A DNA stretch of 64,000 nt. Source: Paenibacillus sp. FSL H8-0048 (GTDB taxonomy: Bacteria; Bacillota; Bacilli; Paenibacillales; Paenibacillaceae). Every line of letters begins with the position of its first letter. Positions within the stretch are counted from its first letter, which is position 1. The DNA is taken from the NCBI RefSeq assembly GCF_038002825.1, contig NZ_JBBODF010000001.1, positions 3,596,001 to 3,660,000 of the forward strand, read 5' to 3'. Of the stretch, positions 17,056 to 26,736 are shown piece after piece. Made by a program: the position numbers and the translations under genes. Under the pieces are notes generated by a model, which saw nothing but the letters and a program-made list of their open reading frames with translations, ran no database searches and had not been told where the DNA came from.

Positions 17056-19602
17056 CTACTCTACCGACTTCAGTGCTTCAATCATATGAATCCGCTTGAG
17101 CTTGATGTGCATGAAAGCCATTACGATCCCTGAGAATAGTATGGTCAGTAGCGCTGCATAGATGTAGCTCTGCCACTTGATGAGCGGAGCGAACATGGTG
17201 GCATCAAGCTCGGCGGTCGACAGGACGAACCGGTGCAGGATCACCCCAAGCGCACTGCCGGACAGTATGCCGAGCAGCGTTAACAGAATATTTTCCCGGT
17301 AAATATACAGAGTGACTTCCTTATCATAGAAGCCGAGCACCTTAATCGTAGACAATTCGCGGACCCGCTCGGACACGTTAATATTGGTCAAATTGTACAG
17401 AACCACGAAGGCCAGCGCGGCAGCAGAGACAATCAGCACCACCATGACGATATCCATACTGTCCATAGTTTCCTCGAAGGCTTCTCCCACTCCGCTGGAA
17501 AAGCTGACCAAGGCCACTTGTCCATTCGCAGTCAGCTTCTCCCCGAAGGCGCTCTCCCACGCTTTATCCTTGCCGCTGTAGTTCAATAATTGCGTATTAT
17601 AGACCGGCTCCTTGCCAAACACCTTCGCGTAGTAAACCGGGGTCATGTATACATAATGCAGCACGTAGTTCTCAGTGACCGCCGCTACCTTGAGCTGGAA
17701 TGGCTCATTGTTGCTGTCAAGAAGCGTCATCATATCCCCGGGTGCCACATCGTACAGCTTAGCCAGCTTCTCTGTTATGACCGCGCCCTCGTCACTTAAT
17801 ACACGCGGCTTACCAGTGCTGCGGTCCTTAAGATTAACGAAAGACGCCAGCTCCGCTGTATCCGAGGGAACAAAGATCCGCACCTCCTGGTCGTTCACGC
17901 CTTTGGCCCGGGCCGTCATAGCCTCCTGCAGCACATTCAGCGTGCTTGTTACCGCAGTCTCCTGTTCAATCAGCTTCTTATAGGAAGCCTGATCTGAGGC
18001 GGCTGCATTATCATGCAGAGCCACCAGGGCGCTGTATTTCATAATCCCGCCGAATTGCCGCTCGGTAATGCTGCCGATGGAATCCTTCAGCCCAAAGCCG
18101 GTCAGGATCAGCGCGGTACAGCCTGCCACCCCGATAACGGTCATGAACATCCGCTGCTTGTAGCGGAACAGGTTGCGGGCCGTCACCTTTTGCACGAAGC
18201 TGAGCTTTCTCCACAGGAAGGTGAAGCGCTCCAGCAGAATCCGCTGCCCGCTCTTCGGTGCCTTGGGCCGCATCAGCACAGAGGCGTTGCTCCGCAGCTC
18301 CACCCGGGAAGCGATCATCGCCGTCATCGTTGTACAGACCAGCGCCACGATGATGGAAATAACGGCGTAAGAAGGATAGAAGCTCTTGATCACATCCGGC
18401 AGGTTATAGAGCGAGCTGTAAGCATTATAGATAAGGTCCGGGAAGAACGTGAAGCCGACCGCCAGACCTGCAATTGACGCCGCTATGCTGGCGAGTGTTC
18501 CGTACACCAGAAACTTGGTCATAATGTCCATAGAGCCGTATCCAAGTGCCTTCATCGTCCCGATCTGGAGCCGCTGCTCCTCCACCATGCGGGTCATCGT
18601 CGTTAAGCTGACAAGCGCTGCAATCAGGAAAAAGAATACCGGAAAAGCCGACGCAATCGCAGACAAACGGTCCGCATTATCCTTGTATTCGGCGTATCCC
18701 GGGTTAATCGTGCGGTCTGCCACATATACCTTGGGCAGCTCCGGCTGGCTCTGTGCGACGGCGGCTGCCTGTTGTTGCGGCGGCTGCTGCTTGGTCCCTT
18801 GCTGGGCCGCCGCTACCGCCTCCGCCTTCAGCTCTTCCAGACGCTGCGCCGGGTAATCCTTCAGCGCCTCCTCCACCCCGGAAAGATGCTGCTCAATCAG
18901 CTTGTCATACGCAGGCGTATAAGCTGTTTGGGCAGCCGTATCCTTGAAGCTGAGGTATGCCTCCGTATATACAGGAAGTGTGAAATCCCCTTCCGGGATG
19001 ACGGCGAACGCATCCAGGGTCCCTTTGCCGATGCGGCTGGTTCCGCGGTTCGCGGTCTCAATATATTGCGGACTCTGCGCGAAGCCTACTACGGTATAGG
19101 TCTTGGTCCGGAAGCTCTGTTCGGGCTGCTCCCCCGCCTCCCCGCCGAAGGTAATGGAATCGCCGAGCTTGAATTTGTCCTGTTCGCGCAGGTGTTCATC
19201 CAGTACAATCTCTCCAGAGGCTGCCGGGAGATGCCCGGCGGTGAGCTTGTAGCCATTCAGTTCATTCTTGTCTGTATATGAATAGACCTTGGCAATCAGC
19301 CCGCTGTCGCCAAGAAAGACATCGGAGCTGTATACAGGCTGAACCGTCTGCACCCCGGGTATCCCCCGGAGCTGTTCAATCCCTTGCTCCGACAGGCCGT
19401 AAGTGGACTGGACCCGCAGATCCATCAGCCGCAGATCCTTATAATACGTTGCTGCGGTATCCAGCATATCCGGCCCGGCCGACTTGATCCCGGAGAAGAA
19501 GCTGACCCCCAGCATAATAATCGCAAAGATCGAGAGGAACCTCGCCTTGGTGCGGCCGATTTCCCGAAAAACATCCTTCCATAGTGCCCGTTTCTTCATC
19601 AT
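17056..19602 (-). CDS. ABC transporter permease with two FtsX/MacB-type domains
   Basis: 848 residues. A first helix (about 18-40) and a large extracytoplasmic domain are followed by three helices (about 310-450), then a short link, another single helix, a second extracytoplasmic domain and three C-terminal helices with STIKVLGFYDKEVTLYIYREN, the FtsX signature. The first outer domain has a Gln-rich stretch (about 265-285). Such eight-helix permeases work with a LolD-like ATPase in lipoprotein, antimicrobial-peptide or envelope functions by mechanotransmission rather than classical transport. It starts 10 bp after its ATPase partner. Substrate unknown; no two-component system is adjacent, unlike BceAB loci. 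Confidence 0.88.
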   Translation of the reverse strand: MMKKRALWKDVFREIGRTKARFLSIFAIIMLGVSFFSGIKSAGPDMLDTAATYYKDLRLMDLRVQSTYGLSEQGIEQLRGIPGVQTVQPVYSSDVFLGDSGLIAKVYSYTDKNELNGYKLTAGHLPAASGEIVLDEHLREQDKFKLGDSITFGGEAGEQPEQSFRTKTYTVVGFAQSPQYIETANRGTSRIGKGTLDAFAVIPEGDFTLPVYTEAYLSFKDTAAQTAYTPAYDKLIEQHLSGVEEALKDYPAQRLEELKAEAVAAAQQGTKQQPPQQQAAAVAQSQPELPKVYVADRTINPGYAEYKDNADRLSAIASAFPVFFFLIAALVSLTTMTRMVEEQRLQIGTMKALGYGSMDIMTKFLVYGTLASIAASIAGLAVGFTFFPDLIYNAYSSLYNLPDVIKSFYPSYAVISIIVALVCTTMTAMIASRVELRSNASVLMRPKAPKSGQRILLERFTFLWRKLSFVQKVTARNLFRYKQRMFMTVIGVAGCTALILTGFGLKDSIGSITERQFGGIMKYSALVALHDNAAASDQASYKKLIEQETAVTSTLNVLQEAMTARAKGVNDQEVRIFVPSDTAELASFVNLKDRSTGKPRVLSDEGAVITEKLAKLYDVAPGDMMTLLDSNNEPFQLKVAAVTENYVLHYVYMTPVYYAKVFGKEPVYNTQLLNYSGKDKAWESAFGEKLTANGQVALVSFSSGVGEAFEETMDSMDIVMVVLIVSAAALAFVVLYNLTNINVSERVRELSTIKVLGFYDKEVTLYIYRENILLTLLGILSGSALGVILHRFVLSTAELDATMFAPLIKWQSYIYAALLTILFSGIVMAFMHIKLKRIHMIEALKSVE

Positions 19603-19612
19603 TTCCGGCCCC

Positions 19613-20314
19613 TTACCATTCGATATCTTCCACGGATACCGGTGCTGGATTCTTCACCATTTTCCGTACCTTGGCGTTGTTAATTTCAATGACCCGGTCG
19701 GCCATCGGAGCAATCGCCAGGTTATGCGTGATCACAATCACCGTTGTGCCGGTGTCGCGGCAGGTATCCTGCAGCAGCTTAAGCACCTGCTTGCCGGTGT
19801 TGTAATCAAGCGCACCGGTCGGCTCATCACAGAGCAGCAGCTTCGGCTGCTTCGCCAGCGCTCTGGCAATAGCCACGCGCTGCTGCTCCCCGCCCGAGAG
19901 CTGGGCCGGGAAGTTATTCAGCCGCGCGCCAAGGCCTACATCCTCCAGCACCTTCCGGGCATCCAGCGCCCGGGGCGAAATCTGCGAAGCCAGCTCGACA
20001 TTCTCCAGGGTGGTCAGATTAGGGACCAGATTATAGAACTGAAACACGAAACCCACGTCATTACGGCGGTAGCCGGTCAATTCCTTGGCGCTGAAACGTG
20101 CGATGTCAGTACCGTCCACAATGACCTGGCCTTCGTCGGCGGAATCCATCCCGCCCAGTATGTTAAGCACCGTTGACTTTCCTGCCCCGCTGGGCCCTAC
20201 AATTACAGCAAATTCACCCTTCTCAATCTCGAACGCAATGCCGTCATTGGCAACAATCAGGGTCTCCCCCATCTTATAGCGCTTATATTCGTCCTTCACC
20301 GTTACAAATGCCAT
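19613..20314 (-). CDS. ABC transporter ATP-binding protein (LolD/MacB type)
   Basis: 233 residues. Walker [11 protein letters not shown]-loop [18 protein letters not shown], signature [15 protein letters not shown], Walker [13 protein letters not shown] and H-loop ITHN are all present; the [10 protein letters not shown] and GALDYNTG strings place it in the LolD/MacB/BceA branch. The start at 20314 is chosen because AGGAGG lies 7 nt upstream; the frame is open 24 nt further. It precedes, and surely energises, the FtsX-type permease. Confidence 0.92.
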   Translation of the reverse strand: MAFVTVKDEYKRYKMGETLIVANDGIAFEIEKGEFAVIVGPSGAGKSTVLNILGGMDSADEGQVIVDGTDIARFSAKELTGYRRNDVGFVFQFYNLVPNLTTLENVELASQISPRALDARKVLEDVGLGARLNNFPAQLSGGEQQRVAIARALAKQPKLLLCDEPTGALDYNTGKQVLKLLQDTCRDTGTTVIVITHNLAIAPMADRVIEINNAKVRKMVKNPAPVSVEDIEW

Positions 20315-20481
20315 GCCGTCTCCTCCTGTCTTCTCCACAAACCGCTAATGCACCAGAACTGGCAGATACGATTCAATGACTCAAGTGTAGCACATGAACC
20401 CCCTATGATGGCAAAAGTAGGGGCATCACGCATTGCACCTCCTCGCGGAAAAGGAAACCCGCCGCTTCGCGGCACGTACGC

Positions 20482-20585
20482 GGAGCAGGCGAGTACCTGG
20501 AGCACGCGGAAGGACGTGGAGCACGCGCGAGTAAGAAGAGCAAGCGGAAGGACCCCGGAGCAAGCCAGGCGGGTCGCAGCAAGTG
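20482..20585. repeat. GC-rich short direct repeats (GGAGCAxGCG)
   Basis: Five imperfect units starting GGAGCA or AGAGCA at 20482, 20499, 20518, 20537 and 20557, 17-20 bp apart, alternating GCGAGTA with GCGGAAGGA endings. They lie between the ABC pair and the next repeat element. No coding role is evident. Confidence 0.6.
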
Positions 20586-20588
20586 TAA

Positions 20589-20721
20589 GCAAGTGGAAAA
20601 ACGTATCTTAATTCCCGGATTACCAATATATTTCCGGAAGCAAGTGGAAAAATAGCATCTAATCAGGTCAATTTTGCTATTTTAGATGAAACGGGCGGAT
20701 TTAAGTGGCTTTTTTCCAACT
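20589..20721. repeat. CAAGTGGA intergenic element, copy A
   Basis: Begins GCAAGTGGAAAAACGTATCT, repeats GCAAGTGGAAAAATAGCATC exactly 51 bp later (20640), and ends near TTTTTTCCAACTG. An internal inverted repeat AAAATAGCA / TGCTATTTT flanks the middle. The 5' motif is shared with copies at 54706 and (inverted) 26686. Confidence 0.75.
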
Positions 20722-20925
20722 GTTGTCTGTTATTAGACCCAACCTTAATTAGCTAATGCCATTCATCCAACTATTTCCTGCTGATCTGCCTGCCAGTCTC
20801 TTCTCCTAGCCCATTTCTCCCTCAAAAGAATGAAGCTTCATCCTCCGGCTGCTCCGGCTGCCACGGCAGCTAAGTCCCCGCTGAATCCAGGTGACGCAGA
20901 CTGCCAGCAAGTTTTCCCCTCACAG
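20722..20925. other. Intergenic stretch with no recognised element
   Basis: Sequence between repeat copy A and the SDR terminator. Both flanking genes point left, so it should not hold a promoter for either start. No gene-like frame was recognised. Confidence 0.4.
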
Positions 20926-20951
20926 CAAAAAACCTCCTGACGGAGGTTTTT
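20926..20951 (-). terminator. Terminator of the SDR gene
   Basis: AAAACCTCC-TGAC-GGAGGTTTT with flanking A and T runs on both sides, 40 bp after the SDR stop. The symmetry makes it bidirectional. Confidence 0.9.
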
Positions 20952-20990
20952 ACCCGATGTTCTTGCCCGATGATGCTACTCAACCTTAAT

Positions 20991-21887
20991 TTATGGGGTC
21001 GGCATTCCGCCGTTGGCATTCAGGGTCTCGCCGCTGACATAGCTAGATTCCTGGCTGGCCAGGAATACATAAGCCGGGGCCATTTCAGCCGGTTGGCCGG
21101 GGCGTCCCAGCGGGGTCTTGGCTCCGAACTCCTTCAGGACTTCCTCCGGCTGTCCGCCGCTTACCTGAAGCGGAGTCCATACCGGTCCCGGTGCGACAAC
21201 GTTCACCCGGATTCCCTTCGGCGCCACCTGCTGGGCGAACGCCTTGCTGAAGGTATTGATCGCGCTCTTGGTGGTGGCGTAATCCAGCAGAATCTCTGAA
21301 GGCTCATAGGCCTGAATCGAGGATGTATTAATAATCGTACTACCCGGCTTCATATGCTTCACCGCTGCCTTACAGAGCCAGAAGAGCGAGTAGACATTCG
21401 TCTTGAAGGTAGCATCGAACTGTTCTGTAGTCAGATCGGCTATTGTCTTCACGAACTGCTGCTTACCGGCGATGTTAGCCAGGATATCAATCCCGCCCAG
21501 CTCCTCTACGGCCTTGGCAATCAACTGCTCGCAGTACTTCTCGTCCTTCAGATCGCCCGGCAGGGCCACTGCCTTGCGGCCGGCTTCCTCTACGAGCTTA
21601 ACCACTTCCTTCGCGTCAGCTTCTTCCTCCGGCAGATATGCCAATACCACATCCGCGCCTTCACGGGCAAAAGCAATCGCCACCGCCCGCCCGATTCCGC
21701 TGTCCGCTCCAGTGATTACTGCTTTCCGTCCGGTGAGCCGTCCGCTGCCCTTGTAGGTGCCCGCTCCGTCATCGGGACGCGGATGCATCTTCGTCTCCAG
21801 GCCGGGGCTGGGCTGCTGCTGCTCGAATTCCGGCGTAGCCTTTTCATATTGCTGCACAGGATCTTGAATCTTATATTGATTACTCAT
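20991..21887 (-). CDS. SDR family oxidoreductase (YhdF/YdaD-like)
   Basis: 298 residues. A polar 50-residue N-terminal extension precedes the Rossmann fold; the NAD(P) motif TGADSGIG lies near residue 58, NIAG near 140, and the catalytic Ser-Tyr-Lys set is in TSSIQAY...YATTKSA. The extension and NGGMPTP C-terminus match the general-stress glucose-1-dehydrogenase-like SDRs of Bacillus. The substrate is uncertain. GAGGAGG precedes the ATG, and a terminator follows. Confidence 0.92.
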   Translation of the reverse strand: MSNQYKIQDPVQQYEKATPEFEQQQPSPGLETKMHPRPDDGAGTYKGSGRLTGRKAVITGADSGIGRAVAIAFAREGADVVLAYLPEEEADAKEVVKLVEEAGRKAVALPGDLKDEKYCEQLIAKAVEELGGIDILANIAGKQQFVKTIADLTTEQFDATFKTNVYSLFWLCKAAVKHMKPGSTIINTSSIQAYEPSEILLDYATTKSAINTFSKAFAQQVAPKGIRVNVVAPGPVWTPLQVSGGQPEEVLKEFGAKTPLGRPGQPAEMAPAYVFLASQESSYVSGETLNANGGMPTP

Positions 21888-21991
21888 GATAATATTCCTC
21901 CTCTGTTCGCTTCTGATTGTGTAGGCTTCTGACTCTTTCTATGTAACCAGCTTCCCTTTTTCTTAAACGAATTATGTATGAGTGCAGCCAC

Positions 21992-22028
21992 AAAAATAAA
22001 AGCCCTTTGCCAAAAGAGCAAGGGGCCC
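21992..22028 (-). terminator. Terminator of the aldo/keto reductase gene
   Basis: On the minus strand GCCCCTTGC and GCAAAGGGC form the stem, followed by TTTTATTTTTG, 23 bp after the gene's stop. Confidence 0.88.
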
Positions 22029-22050
22029 CCACTGTATATCATTTAATGAA

Positions 22051-22896
22051 TCAGAACTCTTCGTACACGGCCGGGTCCTGCTCCCACAGCGGGCCGGTGG
22101 TCGGAATGTCCGAGATCATCTTCATCTCTTCTTCCGACAATTCGAAGCCGAAGATATCTATATTCTCCCGCTGATGCGCCTCCGACTGCGACCTTGGAAT
22201 CGGAACGGCTCCCAGCTGCACATGCCAGCGCAGAACAATCTGTGAGACGGACTTGCCACGAGCAGAGGCAAGGGTCTGGAGCTGTTCATTCTTCAGCAGA
22301 TCCTCGCCGCGTCCCAGCGGACTCCAGGATTCTGTGACGATTCCGTGCTGCTCATGATACGCGCGCTGCTCCGCCTGCTGATAGAAGGGGTGCAGCTCAA
22401 CCTGGTTCATCGCCGGTACCACACCTGTCTCCTTAATCAGACGGTCCAGATGCTCCGGCAGGAAGTTGCTGACGCCGATTGAACGGATCAGCCCTTTTGC
22501 CCGCGCATCAATCAGTGCCTGCCATGCTTCCACATACAGGTTCACCTTGGGATTCGGCCAGTGGATCAGGTACAGGTCATAATAGTCGAGTCCGGCCCGG
22601 TACAGCGATTCCTCAATCGTCTTGACCGCCTCATCATACTTATGATGCCGGCCCGGCAGCTTGGAAGTAATGAACAGCTCTTCTCTCGGGACACCACTCT
22701 GCCGCACCGCCTCTCCGACAACACCCTCATTCTCATAGTTGAATGCGGAATCGATCAGACGATACCCCAGATCCATTGCCGTCTTCAGGCTCTCTACACC
22801 CTTCGCGCCTCTGATCCACGCGGTTCCGAAGCCGATGGCTGGCGCCTTCACCCCGTCGTTCAGCAGTACTTCCGGAATATGATTCGTCATGTTCAT
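22051..22896 (-). CDS. Aldo/keto reductase
   Basis: 281 residues, an (alpha/beta)8 NADPH-dependent reductase of the AKR5 type. The tetrad is visible as Asp49, Tyr54, Lys79 and His112, and the C-terminal IPRSQSEAHQREN binds the cofactor phosphate. Related Bacillus proteins reduce glyoxal and methylglyoxal; the substrate here is not determined. GAGGAGG sits 5 nt before the ATG. It starts 14 bp after the GH94 gene, so the two are likely co-transcribed. Confidence 0.93.
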   Translation of the reverse strand: MNMTNHIPEVLLNDGVKAPAIGFGTAWIRGAKGVESLKTAMDLGYRLIDSAFNYENEGVVGEAVRQSGVPREELFITSKLPGRHHKYDEAVKTIEESLYRAGLDYYDLYLIHWPNPKVNLYVEAWQALIDARAKGLIRSIGVSNFLPEHLDRLIKETGVVPAMNQVELHPFYQQAEQRAYHEQHGIVTESWSPLGRGEDLLKNEQLQTLASARGKSVSQIVLRWHVQLGAVPIPRSQSEAHQRENIDIFGFELSEEEMKMISDIPTTGPLWEQDPAVYEEF

Positions 22897-22910
22897 TCAG
22901 CCTCCTCTAT

Positions 22911-25304
22911 TTAAATAGTAACAGCCCCTGCCGGAATCTTAACCAGCACCTGATACTGCTTACCCGGTCTCAGTTCCTTCAGAACACCGTCTTCCACAAG
23001 CTGTCCGTCCAGATAGACTTCGATTGCCGCTACGCCAGACTCACGCTTCATCTCAATCTGCAGCTCAGCCCCTCTGAAGCTGCGCTTCACGGTGGCCTCC
23101 TGCCAGACGGACGGAAGCTGTGGCTTCACCTGAAGCCCTTCCCGGCAGCCTTGCAGGCCGAACAGCCCGTCGATCAGGCAACGGTACACCCAAGGAACGG
23201 TTCCGGTGTTGAACAGGTGGCTGGAACGTCCGGCAGTCTGCGGGAACTGCTTGTAAGCACCCCGGTAATAGTTAGGGATGAACACCGGCAGCTGGCCCCG
23301 CCGGATGATATCCCCGATATCAGGCCCGGGGAGCATTTTGCGCAGCAGACGGTACGCGTGATCCTGCTCACCCACTGCATACAAGCCATAGATATAGAAG
23401 GCGGCGGCATGATTGTAGACTGCACCGTTCTCGGCTGTCCCCGGATGCTTCTGGGTGACCCGGCCCACATCCTCGCGCATGGCCGTATAGGACGGTGCGA
23501 GCTTTTCCACTCCATACGGGGTTTCCAGCTGTTCATGGACCGACTTCATCAGCTTCGCCCGCTTCTCCTTATCCGCTGCACCGCTGAGCAGCGCCCAGCC
23601 CTGGGGATTGATGAATATCCGGCCTTCCTTGTCGCTGCTGATTCCGAACAGGACATTGTCGTCGGTGATCCCGCGCGCATACCACTCGCCATCCCACAGA
23701 TACCGATTGGCCGCCGCATTCACCTCGTCCGCCGCCAGGCGGAAGGTGTCCGCAACCTCCTGCCGGCCGCTACGCTCACAAATATCCGCCCAGACCATAC
23801 ATGCATACGCGGTAGCGATGGTCAGCCAGCCGGACACGCCTTGTCCCCGGTACCCTACCATATTCATCGGGTCGCACCAGTCTCCCTGATTGATATAATT
23901 CAGGCCGCGCTCATCCCGCTCTTGGAGCAGCCACTGTACCGCACGGTCGATATGCTCATGCACAGGCCCTGTCTCCAGGCCGCCCGCATACGATACTTGC
24001 TCATCCAGAATGCTGTAATCATCCGTCTCATCCAGATAGGTACTGAGGCAAATCGGCAGCCAGACACAATGGTCCGTATGCGGAACCTGATTGATATATT
24101 TCAGTTCAGCCGCTTCATGCAAAATAATGCCGTCCGGCATCGCTCCGCTGGCCTCCTGCTGGCTTAAGGCCGTCAGGAACGCTTCTCTTGCCGTCTGCGG
24201 CTTAAGGTAGCTCATCCCCATATTATCCTGCAGATAATTCCGGGTCTGCGGGTCGGTGGTCAGGCGGTTGGTCTGCCCGTGATAGTACATCTGCCGGGGC
24301 AGCCAGTGGTTGACCAGATTGTCGAGGTCCGCATCCGGTGTGGAGATATCAATGCTCCCTCTGCCTTCTGCGATGTACTGGGCATATTCCCGCTCGGCGC
24401 GGACGAATCCGTCTTCGCCGTCTGCCCCCGCATCCAGGAACAGCCGATGGCGGATCTCGGCAATCTCCTGTTCATCGTGGGCCGGCCCGAAGATGAAGCG
24501 GTATTCACGTTCTTCCCCCGCAGCCAGGTCCAGACTGTATTGCAAGGCAGCAACCGGAGTCTCATAACGGGCTTCGCCTTGCGCCAGCCGTTCGTTCTTG
24601 ACCGCTGACGGCGAGCCGATCCCCCCTTCGCCCTCGAAGGCTTCCTGATTCACTTCCCAGGAAGCCGGGGCATGGTCGGCCAGCAGGAAGGTTTTGTCCT
24701 TTAGATGCTTGATTTTGGCGTAATCCTGATATTTCTGATAAGGGGTGACCGCTGTAGCCACGATTCCCTGCAAGGCTTCCTTATACTCGCCCGACTGATT
24801 CATCCATGACATGTAACCGATGGTGAAGTAGGGATAGATGCTGATCTTGCGGGGAGCGTCGGACAGATTGGTCACCTTCACCCGCCACAGCTCCATCGGG
24901 TCATCCTTAGGCAGGCTTAACGTCATCTCTATCGCGATCCCGTTCTTCTCAATGGTCCATACAATATTATGTTTACCTACCGCAAAAGTGTAATGATCCG
25001 GAGGGGTGCGGACAGGCTCATAGGGGGCAGAGAACAGCTCGCCGTTCTCCTCATCCTTGACATAGACGAAGCGTCCGGGGTGATGGGCATAATAAGGCTG
25101 CTCCGGCTGCATGAATGTCTTGGCCTCCAGATTCGGCGCATAGGAATACTTCGCAGGCTCGGGCTGCATGAACTGGGCTACCGCATATCCCCGGCAGTTC
25201 ATATGAATCATCATCTGCTCATTCCACAGGAACCCCGAAGCCTTAGGAAGGATTGTGGGACTGGACAGCTCATAATATTGGTTATCTTCAGATGCTCGTA
25301 TCAT
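22911..25304 (-). CDS. GH94-like glycoside phosphorylase (cellobiose/cellobionate phosphorylase relative)
   Basis: About 797 residues with the GH94 plan: an N-terminal beta-sandwich, helical linker, (alpha/alpha)6 barrel and C-terminal beta-sheet. [12 protein letters not shown] holds the Asp expected to be the general acid, and the phosphate-site region [13 protein letters not shown] is near the C-terminus. Such enzymes phosphorolyse beta-glucosides to glucose 1-phosphate; there is no signal peptide, so it acts in the cytoplasm on imported oligosaccharides. The acceptor is not clear; NdvB-like and cellobionate phosphorylases look alike here. The start at 25304 (or 25310) is preferred because AGAGAGG lies just upstream; the earlier ATG pair at 25340 lacks one. 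Confidence 0.82.
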   Translation of the reverse strand: MIRASEDNQYYELSSPTILPKASGFLWNEQMMIHMNCRGYAVAQFMQPEPAKYSYAPNLEAKTFMQPEQPYYAHHPGRFVYVKDEENGELFSAPYEPVRTPPDHYTFAVGKHNIVWTIEKNGIAIEMTLSLPKDDPMELWRVKVTNLSDAPRKISIYPYFTIGYMSWMNQSGEYKEALQGIVATAVTPYQKYQDYAKIKHLKDKTFLLADHAPASWEVNQEAFEGEGGIGSPSAVKNERLAQGEARYETPVAALQYSLDLAAGEEREYRFIFGPAHDEQEIAEIRHRLFLDAGADGEDGFVRAEREYAQYIAEGRGSIDISTPDADLDNLVNHWLPRQMYYHGQTNRLTTDPQTRNYLQDNMGMSYLKPQTAREAFLTALSQQEASGAMPDGIILHEAAELKYINQVPHTDHCVWLPICLSTYLDETDDYSILDEQVSYAGGLETGPVHEHIDRAVQWLLQERDERGLNYINQGDWCDPMNMVGYRGQGVSGWLTIATAYACMVWADICERSGRQEVADTFRLAADEVNAAANRYLWDGEWYARGITDDNVLFGISSDKEGRIFINPQGWALLSGAADKEKRAKLMKSVHEQLETPYGVEKLAPSYTAMREDVGRVTQKHPGTAENGAVYNHAAAFYIYGLYAVGEQDHAYRLLRKMLPGPDIGDIIRRGQLPVFIPNYYRGAYKQFPQTAGRSSHLFNTGTVPWVYRCLIDGLFGLQGCREGLQVKPQLPSVWQEATVKRSFRGAELQIEMKRESGVAAIEVYLDGQLVEDGVLKELRPGKQYQVLVKIPAGAVTI

Positions 25305-25474
25305 TCTCATGCCTCTCTTTCCGGAATAAATATCCATCATTCTAGTATACTTTATTCAAGAATACGCTCTCATAGGTTTGCGGGCAAGTCTGCAGAATGA
25401 GTTTCAATTTCATCGATTTGGTTTTTATAGTAGAATATACCCAAATTTCTACCGCTAAATGAGAGGTGCATCAG

Positions 25475-26449
25475 ATGAAGCAATCGTACATAGCCAGACT
25501 TGAATTATTCGTAACCAACGCCCAGCAGATCAAACAGGAATTCCCCTGGCAAAATGCCTCCGTGAACCGGCTGGCAGCCTTGCTCTACGCCGTGGAGGAC
25601 AAGATCGCCAATGTGCAGGCGATCCGCATGTACCATGAGATGGTCAAGGATAACACCCGGGGCTTCTCGTCCTTCCGGGGAACCTCAGCCATCTGTATTG
25701 CTGCGCTGCTCTCCCTGTCCCCCCAGCCGGAACAACAGCTTGCAGCAACGCTGGCTGTATATGACCTCCTTAAGGAACGTAAATTCCGGGCCTCCGACTA
25801 CCTGGTCATTGCCGCCTATCAGATCGCTGCTCATACCCCGTACGATCAATATGCCGCAGCCATAGACCACACTCAAGCTTTCTATGAAGGGATGCGGTCG
25901 AAGCACCGTTTCCTCACCGGACGGGACGACTATATCTTCGCTGCCATGCTCGGGCTGTCCGATATCCCTGTAGAGCAAGGGCTGGAGCAGCTGGAACAGC
26001 TCTATGTTACACTCAAGCCCGAGTTCTTCTCCGGTAATAGTGTTCAGGCGCTGACACAGGTGCTGGTGCTGGGCGGCGGGGATCTCACAAGCCGGGTGCT
26101 AAGTCTGCGCGAGGCGTTCCGGGCCCGGGATATCCGGCTGGATAAGGAGTATACTCTCTCGTCCCTTGGCATCCTGGCCCTGCTTCCGTACGAACAGCAA
26201 CAGCTGGTAAGCGATGTCTCGGATACCTATGAGTTTCTCCGTCCGCAGAAGGGCTTCGGCGGCTGGTCGATCAACAAGCAGGAGCTGCTCCTGCTGTCTG
26301 CCGCACTCGTCTCCTATCAATATATAGTGGACGTGCGAAACGGCATTATTGAATCCGCCCTATCTACCAGTCTGACCAACATCATCATTGCCCAGCAGAC
26401 AGCGATTGCTGTAGCTGCGGCCTCTGCTGCGGCGGCAGCTTCTTCTTAG
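25475..26449 (+). CDS. DUF4003 family protein
   Basis: 324 residues, mostly alpha-helical, soluble, with an Ala-rich C-terminus (IAVAAASAAAAASS). It resembles the DUF4003 family of Bacillales; no function is known. The ATG at 25475 is chosen because GAGAGGTG lies about 8 nt before it; the longer frame would start with a GTG inside that site. It is divergent from the GH94 gene and closed by a bidirectional hairpin. Confidence 0.82.
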   Translation: MKQSYIARLELFVTNAQQIKQEFPWQNASVNRLAALLYAVEDKIANVQAIRMYHEMVKDNTRGFSSFRGTSAICIAALLSLSPQPEQQLAATLAVYDLLKERKFRASDYLVIAAYQIAAHTPYDQYAAAIDHTQAFYEGMRSKHRFLTGRDDYIFAAMLGLSDIPVEQGLEQLEQLYVTLKPEFFSGNSVQALTQVLVLGGGDLTSRVLSLREAFRARDIRLDKEYTLSSLGILALLPYEQQQLVSDVSDTYEFLRPQKGFGGWSINKQELLLLSAALVSYQYIVDVRNGIIESALSTSLTNIIIAQQTAIAVAAASAAAAASS

Positions 26450-26461
26450 GAATTGACATGC

Positions 26462-26500
26462 AAAAGGCTTCCGGAGCGTAGTTTGCTTCGGAAGCCTTTT
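26462..26500 (+). terminator. Terminator of the DUF4003 gene
   Basis: AAAAGGCTTCCG and TCGGAAGCCTTTT form a long stem with T-run, 12 bp after the stop. A and T runs on both sides make it usable in either direction. Confidence 0.9.
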
Positions 26501-26686
26501 AGTTGGATTTCAGGCACTTGTTAACGGGCTATCTCCCGTGTGACGGAAATTAGTTGGATTTATGATACTTAACTCTGCCCATATCTGCGATATTACCTGT
26601 ATCCGGCTGGAGTAGGTGTATAATTTCCAACTTCACTTCGCCAAACAACGTTTTTGTTATAATTAGATGACGTTTATCCACTTGTT
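26501..26686 (-). repeat. CAAGTGGA intergenic element, copy C (inverted)
   Basis: Read on the minus strand from 26686 it begins AACAAGTGGATAAACGTCAT, has a second GAAGTTGGAAA about 50 bp in, and ends TATCATAAATCCAACTAAT at 26552. The start matches copies at 20589 and 54706, the end matches 54815. A miniature of both ends (AGTTGGATTT ... CACTTGTTA) sits at 26501-26523. Confidence 0.72.
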
Positions 26687-26736
26687 GTTATGTTAAGCAG
26701 CTGCGGCCGCTTGCCTGCCACCCTTCCGCAACAATC

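Noticed and set aside
22561..24167. Long plus-strand frames opposite the GH94 and aldo/keto reductase genes
   Set aside because: They mirror high-GC third positions of real genes and have no ribosome binding sites or family motifs.
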